Assembly (NCBI GenBank): GCA_026419785.1
Contig: JAODTK010005842.1
Span: 62,001 to 126,000 of the forward strand
Length of the DNA stretch: 64,000 bases
Reading direction: 5' to 3'
Origin: Sclerodactyla briareus
Taxonomy: Eukaryota; Echinodermata; Holothuroidea; Dendrochirotida; Sclerodactylidae
In this document: positions 57,890-64,000 of the stretch, in pieces
How the letters are laid out: every line of letters starts with the position of its first letter
Position numbering within the stretch: the stretch's first letter is position 1
The notes under the pieces: model-generated
Database searches by the model: none
What the model was told of the DNA's origin: nothing
What the model saw: only the letters and a program-made list of their open reading frames with translations
Made by a program: the position numbers and the translations under genes

Positions 57890-57907
57890 ATAAACCCTCC
57901 CGAGTGA
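57890..57907 (+). CDS. INPP5J/INPP5K-like: 5-phosphatase terminal exon with stop codon
   Basis: A strong acceptor (TTTTGGTTTTATTTTCAG) ends at 57889. In the frame set by the SKICH exon the sequence reads INPPE then TGA at 57905-57907, so the protein would end five residues after the SKICH core, as in forms where this domain is C-terminal. Other reading: the same acceptor in another frame gives KPSRVRVSCLHGLLELG up to a donor-like GG|GTGAGC at 57941, but the phase does not fit. No AATAAA signal was found nearby. Confidence 0.6.
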   Translation: MNPPE

Positions 57908-58495
57908 GAGTTAGCTGCCTTCATGGTCTCCTGGAGCTGGGTGAGCCAGCTGGGGGAGTCCCAGGACCTTGATATGAATATCAGTTCAGTGAAATTTTAC
58001 CTTTATTCTCGCAACTGTGTAGCAGCAAATCTTTTCCAGCAGCTAACGTGTGTGACCATGCTAACAGGCCATTTGTTAGCCATTCTTTTGAGCAACTAAG
58101 GACTTGGCTTCAATTGGGGTGTTTGCGAATGGGGTGTTTTTTTTTTTTAAAGCTTAGCCACTAGTAGTGCAGCCCTAACTATTATGTTCAACATAAAGTA
58201 AGTAAAATGACATCCTAGAGCTGGCTGCTTTGTGACATTTCATATTTTTGTTTAGACCCTGGTTCATTTTGTTGGTTACGTGCATGTGTTATCATTTGAA
58301 CACAGTGCTAGTCCTGCGAATCAGATTATTTGAGGAGGTTGCACCTACACAAGTGTACATAGTGTCCTGAAGTAGAACAAGTATAACCTAACAAATATGA
58401 TGCGAAGCTAGAATGGGGATATGGATATCACAATAGGAAAATCATTAGAGGTCAGTGGAAGGCAGAGACTGCAAAACTCACGCCCACCTACCATT
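57908..58495. other. Probable 3' untranslated and downstream DNA
   Basis: Non-coding. T-run at 58138-58149. No consensus poly(A) signal recognised. Confidence 0.4.
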
Positions 58496-58499
58496 CAAA

Positions 58500-59280
58500 C
58501 CCTTATTCTGGGCCAAAGCACAGTAGATACCCTTGGCAGCAAGGGGGCGGTGCACAACTTCAATCTAAGTCTTCCGAGGCCTACCTCTACCTCGCCGGCC
58601 AGCCACCTTAATCTCCCTGGACTTCTTGACGCAGTTACCATCATCCATCCAGAGCTTCTCGTACACCCAGTGCTTACAAGCACAACAAAAGATAAAATTG
58701 CTGCCTACACCTTTCTGCAAGCAACAAGGCCAGGCACAAAAGCTGACAGCTTGGATACCAACAGAACAGCTGACCATAACTTTGATTTTTTTGCATATTG
58801 ACTTGATACCATGTGCTCTATACATCCTTCCATTTCTTGAATAACTCCTCCGTAGTTTCAGCAATCAGCAATATCATCAGCATACAGTATCTTCAGGGCA
58901 CCAGTTCTGAATTCACTAGACAAAGCTTCAAAGACTATAATATACAACAATCTCAGCAGAGAACCTTGGTGATCCCCAAACTGATTTTCAGTGGATAGGA
59001 CAGTGAAAAAACAACTTACTATTATGCAATGTTCTTATGACATCACAGGGGGAAGAAACAACTGCTTAATGTAAAGTCAATGCCAAATTTTTTTCTTCAA
59101 ATGTCCGTTACATGAGAATAGTGAACTGTTTGAAGTAGATGCACAACAGTTTCCAAGAATTTATGTCGCATTCATTGACTTCGAGCGAAAGAACATTTCT
59201 TTCTTGCACTTTCACTCATGAAGGAGTGAAAAATTCAGCAACTACGGTGTAGACTCAAGAGTGACATTCATATGGTTCCC
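58500..59280 (-). mobile_element. Non-LTR retrotransposon 3' fragment with Cys-rich tail
   Basis: On the minus strand the sequence reads QKGVGSNFIFCCACKHWVYEK (Cys/His tail, about 58705-58645), then VKKSREIKVAGRRGRGRPRK (about 58620-58568). It matches the tail of the plus-strand element at 43530-44930. The upstream RT part (to about 59280) is too decayed to read with confidence. Confidence 0.75.
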
Positions 59281-60480
59281 CTTGTGACGTCATTGGATCC
59301 AAACAGTCAATGTAGATGACACAAAAACAAAAGGAGTTTAGACCGCAAATTCGCAATTGGGGTTATCAAACACACTTTTCATCTGTTGCGAGTCTCAGAG
59401 CTATCAGATGCCATCTGGAAAATGTGAGTTTTCACTTCCACTGACTCTTTTAACCACACATATTACACCAGGTATGGACGACCTTCCCAATCCAAGGGGC
59501 CCCCAGTTATGCACTCCATGATCTTCATGTGGCCAAAATAAGGTGAATTGAACAGTCTGATAGTTGCCATTCAAAAAATTTGCAGATGACACAGCCATAG
59601 TCGGTTTGATTAAAAAGGATGACGAGAGTGAATATCTGGATGAAATTAATCATCCCGTCGGGTATTGTGACAAGAACTTCCTGGAGCTTATTGTTATAAA
59701 AACAAAGGGAATGATTATTGATTTCAGAAGGGTCAAGGGGTCAAACTGAGAGAGATTGTGATAAAAGAGAATCTGTAGAACAGTCACATCCTACAGATAT
59801 TTTGGTAATGTATTGATGAATCAAAGGCGTGGCTGATATATTGATCATTGAAGAGAGTAGTGAGCCCTAGTTTTAACGTCTCCGTGAAATGAGTAAGTTT
59901 GACATTTACAGTCATATACTCACTATATTTTATAACTCAGTCATTTGAAGTGTGAGGAGATTAATGATGACATGCTGGGGTGGTAATGTGACTTCCTGCT
60001 TAATGATAACAAATGCATTGATTCTGTTTTCAGACAGGCTATCGTATTCTGGGAGGGAATCAGCCGACAGTGGAGTTCATGTACCAGTATTTTATTGTGT
60101 AAGCTTGATGCCATCCTCGCTGACGAGGGTCACCCATTGTTTATTTATCTCAGCAGTGGCAATAATTCCTGAAGTGGGCAAATGAGGCTACCAAATGCAG
60201 CTAACAAATCTTCACAACTCTCCGTTTATCCCTCGATGCATTAAGCTCTTCAATTGTCGTTTTCATATATTAGTAGTCCGCTCTATCTTTCATCTTCCCG
60301 CTTATACCATCTAACTGCTGTGACGTTTGTTCACTCATCACTCCTTAAACTTTTATACTTTAATACTGTGAACTATTATGTGTGCCATTCTCATCTGTCT
60401 TTCTACTTTTTATCATTTTGTCATGTACATGTGAGCGTATAATTTTCTTTTAGGGATGAAAAAAGTTTTACTTACTTTAC
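59281..60480 (+). mobile_element. Non-LTR retrotransposon RT fragment
   Basis: Begins clearly at KKFADDTAIVGLIKKDDESE (59570-59632; FADD is the catalytic box) followed by NFLELIVIKTKGMIIDFRR. After breaks come a FYNSVI-like and CWGGNV block (59925-59985) and ILADEGHPLF, NNS, MRLPNA (about 60110-60195). It is a different family from those at 29170 and 43530. 5'-truncated; the 3' end is near AAAAAAGTTTTACTTACTTT (60458). Confidence 0.75.
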
Positions 60481-61139
60481 TTACAGTAAGCTATATCCTG
60501 CCTCACACTGTATGATTTTCGCTGACCACAAAGCTTGCAACAACAGGCAGTCATGCTCACAGCCCCCATGTGACCGCAAGTTGCGATTTGATGGCCCCAA
60601 AAACGTAGCCACCACAAGAAGCCAATCGCGAGCCTCGCAAAACTTGGACTGCAATGTTGTATGAGTTCAAATGTTTTAGTAATTTCATTAGGCCAAACCT
60701 AGTTTTGTGAGAGCAAATAGTATGCATGCATAGTTGGAAACTGAATTAGCTAGACTGCAAGCAATACCTTCCATGCTATGAGAGGCCCAACTAATCTCAG
60801 TAATTTTTAGGGGGCATCCTAACAGAAACTTTGAGAATAAAATATATGCCTGTTCGTCTTCTCCTGTGAGTTTCTTCAGTGTGCATCCAGAAGTTGCTTT
60901 ACGCATTCTACCACAAACAGTCACAGGACTCCAAAAGCTATGACTGAGGTATTTGGCCGTAAGCATAGGATAGGTTCATTGTGCACACACGCAGACCAGG
61001 ACAATTTGTCCCCTGGGTCATTGGTTGCCCATGCTGCGATTATAGTATTGGAATTGGAAAAATGTAATGCTCGGTATATTACTGTGAAAACACATCGCAG
61101 ATTGTATTAGGGTAATAAACTATAATAAGAATGCGCAAT
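60481..61139. other. Non-coding DNA
   Basis: A 92-codon minus-strand frame (60688-60966) has no recognisable domain. Nothing else seen. Confidence 0.4.
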
Positions 61140-61870
61140 TTAGCATATTATTATACCATATGATATGCTTCTAAATTTTAAATTTTTACATTTTATTGCA
61201 TGTTTTTCTTATAAGTTGCTTCACCATTGCATTGGTGTATGCTAATAATGATAATTCATAGATAGTACCGTAGTAAATAAGTACCAGAGATGGGAAAGCC
61301 TAAAATAAATACCAATTATGGTGGGTTGAGATAGTGCTATAATCGCATGGATAGCTTATTAGGCAGGTCAATATCTGGGGTACCTTCGTGAGAATGGCTT
61401 ATTATCCTACAATCTTATAAATTTGCAAAATTGTTTATTATTTGGATTGTTTTGATATCTCAATGAACAAAATGCTGGTCTTTCTTTTGTGACGTATGAT
61501 ATGCTTTCTAATTTTTAACTTGTTACATTTTATTGCATGTTTTTCTTATAAGTTGCTAACCCATTGCATGGGTGTATGCTAATAATGATAATTCATAGAT
61601 AGTACCGTAGTAAAATAATACCAGAGAGAGATTGTCTGCGAACAACTGACTAACATTTGATGAATATATGTTATTATTTGAATGTTGGGATTGGATATCT
61701 CAATGAACAATAGGCCGTGTCTTCCTTTTCAGACGTATTGAAATTCTTTCTAATTTTTAACTTTTTACATTTTTTGCAAGTTGCTTTCACCCTTTGCATT
61801 GGTATGCTATGTTGATAATTTCAGAGATAGTCCCGTGTAAATAAATACCAGAGATAAATTCGTCTGTCCA
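61140..61870. repeat. AT-rich tandem repeat, three copies
   Basis: Copies at about 61145-61310, 61490-61630 and 61735-61860 share GATATGCTTTCTAATTTTAA, ACATTTTATTGCATGTTTTT, CTTATAAGTTGC, CCATTGCATTGGTGTATGCT and GATAGTACCGTAGTAAATAA. The third is shortened. Spacers share TTGGATATCTCAATGAACAA. Confidence 0.8.
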
Positions 61871-62529
61871 GCTGTTAATTATTACTATCTATGATTTCTT
61901 ATTTTGTTCTGATAAGGTCCTTATATTGATCTGTATATCACGCCCTTCCTATTTATGCCGTGGGCGCAAACTTTGAAATGTGGCATGACAATAGACTCCT
62001 GTCATTTGCTCTTATATTTTTTTCTCAATATCATGCACATGCAGAAATATCACATGGGGAGGTGGGGGGGGGGGGGTGAATCCACCATTCTGCTTCTCAC
62101 AAGTCCGCTGATTGTTAGAATCAAATGCCATCATTTATACAACATGGCATGGACCTTAAGCGCCGTGTCCATGCAGGCGGGTGGGCGTTCGGGTAAAATC
62201 GCTCATTATTTCAATGGAACCGTTTCCATGCACGCCGTGGACGGGCGGTCTATCGAATCAGTCTCTTGTTAGCGATTTTATCCGCGTGCCGCGTGGTATT
62301 TCGTCATTGATTTTGGGGGATTTCCCTGCAATCTTATGGCTTTTTGAGCCGACAGTGGAAAAGTAGGGCACAATGTTATGTACAAATGATGTTCCAAACA
62401 AGTCCATAACTGTTTCAACACTCGTTATGAATCTGATAACAAATTTGTCTCTATTGTTAACACGGCCAGACACCTATCTGAACACAACACATATTTGCAT
62501 GTTTAGATCATTGACGTTTCAAGTCTATT
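61871..62529. other. Non-coding DNA
   Basis: G tract near 62064-62077. A pair of CCATGCA(G/C)GC...GGGCG motifs at 62169-62190 and 62227-62248. No gene. Confidence 0.4.
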
Positions 62530-63210
62530 TGATAACAGGGGCGGCGCCAGTTTTACGGATAGGGGGGGGGGGCATATTTTGGCATGGAGGTCCCTGAAAC
62601 ATGGGGGAGGGGTCTAAGGGAGGGGTGTCCCCTCCCCTTTGCGATTTCTGGTTCATTAATACTGCTTAGATGCAAAATGGCGAGCCAAATTGGATACCAC
62701 TTTGTAAGGGTATCTACGTCAAAAGAGGTTTTGACAAAAATCAATAAATTTATGGAAAAAAATGGAATGCATGACATTGTTCCAGGCAGGTCAATTTCAT
62801 TCGATCACCTGACAAAAAATAAACCCGCATTTTGAAACGGCTACCTACGTTTCCTTACAGGGAGGCAGGTCTTACTGCAAAAAATTTTGTTACTAATGCA
62901 AATTCGAAGATATCTGATGGCGGTAAATCGGCATGGGTTCGGAGTGGTCCACGCATGCCACATGGTCACACATAAGCGGGAAGGCGCTGCGAAGTTTACA
63001 AGTTAATTTGAGCCCTTCACTAATATTATCAAACGGTGGCTCATAATACAACAGTGTTCTCAAGACCGTAAAACATCACGGGGGCGTATGCGAAGGGTTT
63101 ATTATTGGGGTCGTGATAGAGATGTTTTGCCGACGGATGCGGGAATGGTGACTGATAGGGGGGTAGGGGTCGAAGGGGAGGGGTTTGTCCCCCTCCCCTT
63201 TGGAAAATTT
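62530..63210. repeat. Two copies of the G/C-run dispersed repeat
   Basis: Copy one at 62535-62680 (GGGGCGGCGCCAGTTTTACG, then GGGAGGGGTGTCCCCTCCCC); copy two at 63140-63270 (GGGGAGGGGTTTGTCCCCCT). Both continue into TTAC/TTAATAC...AGATGCA. Each forms a G-run/C-run hairpin. Confidence 0.7.
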
Positions 63211-64000
63211 TGAATATTGGATTACGTCCTCAGATGCATCGGTGCAATTATTTTTGGTCTTAAAATTAGGCGTTCAGTAATTACTTCCACCAGTACGCGG
63301 GACCCTTTCAATTTGGAACACCGGAAAAATTCTGTCCGAATCCTAAACAATGCCCGATTTTATTGCACTCGGTGGGTATGAAGCAGACCATTCGATACAA
63401 CACTGCGCGCGAAAACGCGCAACACTGACACTTCAAATGGGGCAATTGATTAAAATTTTCAGCCATTTAGTACAAATTTCAGACAAATCTTCTCCACTTT
63501 GCACTTATGCCCTCGCAGATTTCCCGCCTAAAATCGACTATTTCATTGTTAAGGTCTGGGAAATTCGTCTTAATTGTTTTCAGCAAAATTGCTCCGAAAT
63601 AATGAATCTCTGGAATATAGGACAAATAGGGAAACAAAAACTGTCAGAGGAACTGACAAAACTCATGAAAAATAGAATGTCAAACGTTAAGGTACGCCTT
63701 CATTTCCCCTTTGCCGAAATGCCGACAAACTCGGTCACTCTCCAATACACCAACGGCGACGGTCGTCACATTTATCTAATTTTTGCCGACGTGCCATTCT
63801 CTTGCCGAGCTGATGAATGGGTCAATTGGATGGAGAGCCAAAAGTCGAAATATCCGATAATAAGTCCGGCTTCCGTTGTTTTTCTTCTATTCCACTTGCC
63901 ATTCCATGCCTTCTCCTTCACTCCCTTACTTACTTTTCATTGCCTTCCCTCTTTTTCTTTTCTCCTCTTCCTCTTTCTCTTCTCTTCCTCTCTCCTTATC
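63211..64000. other. Right-edge DNA, pyrimidine-rich end
   Basis: No coding sequence recognised. The last ~120 bases are a polypyrimidine (T/C) tract with CTTTTCTCCTCTTCCTCTTT. Confidence 0.45.

Larger units (their letters stand above)
10768..57907 (+). other. INPP5J/INPP5K-like: Gene span: SKICH-type inositol polyphosphate 5-phosphatase (5' end missing)
   Basis: Eight exons in one orientation give the signature blocks of the 5-phosphatase catalytic domain followed by a SKICH domain, the order known for INPP5J (PIPP) and INPP5K (SKIP). These enzymes remove the 5-phosphate of PI(4,5)P2, PI(3,4,5)P3 and soluble inositol phosphates; the SKICH domain directs membrane localisation. Introns are 1465, 9732, 15158, 1533, 3533, 11388 and 3103 bp and are loaded with mobile elements. 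Intron phases 0,0,0,1,2,0,0 agree at each junction. Small frame breaks occur inside most exons. The first exon(s) and promoter are not located. A processed pseudogene is excluded by the introns; a decayed unprocessed copy is not. Confidence 0.85.

Overview
This window is invertebrate-animal-type nuclear DNA (eukaryotic, intron-containing, AT-moderate, very rich in retrotransposons and degenerate tandem repeats). DIRS, Penelope-like and several non-LTR retrotransposon families next to a SKICH-domain 5-phosphatase gene fit a marine invertebrate. I cannot name the species from sequence alone. There are no bacterial operons, CRISPR arrays or recognisable rRNA/tRNA genes.

The main find is one large plus-strand gene running through most of the window. 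It is a SKICH-containing inositol polyphosphate 5-phosphatase (INPP5J/INPP5K-like). I assembled it from eight exons at 10768-10979, 12445-12556, 22289-22465, 37624-37861, 39395-39551, 43085-43217, 54606-54786 and 57890-57907. Together they carry, in the right order, TWNV, LQEV, RLQGLLLL, GLGGYW, HMSAH, FWLGEPNYR, PTYK, TDRL, SDHKPV, SWDWIGLYK-VGF and a C-terminal stop soon after the SKICH domain. Splice sites are plausible and intron phases agree at every junction once exon-internal breaks are allowed for. The start codon and first exon(s) are not found. Nearly every exon has one or more small frame breaks, and the repeats show the same kind of single-base indels. I therefore suspect uncorrected long-read sequence more than a pseudogene, but cannot prove it.

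Region by region: 1-10767 is upstream DNA with a DIRS-like tyrosine-recombinase fragment (1085-2115) and a 6.5-kb structure with long inverted repeats built of ~150-bp subunits, enclosing a minus-strand Penelope-like reverse transcriptase (3365-9910). Intron 2 holds a hAT-like non-autonomous transposon (14940-17235) and the first ~310-bp tandem array (18541-22191). Intron 3 holds the second array (23358-26676), a DIRS element split by a non-LTR retrotransposon (26700-33660), and a third short array. Intron 4 is mostly a minus-strand non-LTR fragment. Intron 6 holds one plus-strand and one near-complete minus-strand non-LTR element and a separate minus-strand candidate exon (50338-50571). Downstream of the gene are two more non-LTR fragments, an AT-rich tandem repeat (61140-61870) and G/C-run repeats.

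The gene would make a cytoplasmic or membrane-recruited phosphatase removing the 5-phosphate from PI(4,5)P2/PI(3,4,5)P3 and soluble inositol phosphates. The rest is almost entirely mobile and repeat DNA in its introns. The 310-bp arrays are notable because each unit carries AGGTCA half-sites at 10-bp spacing, and because several copies, with or without an array, end in one shared terminal module.
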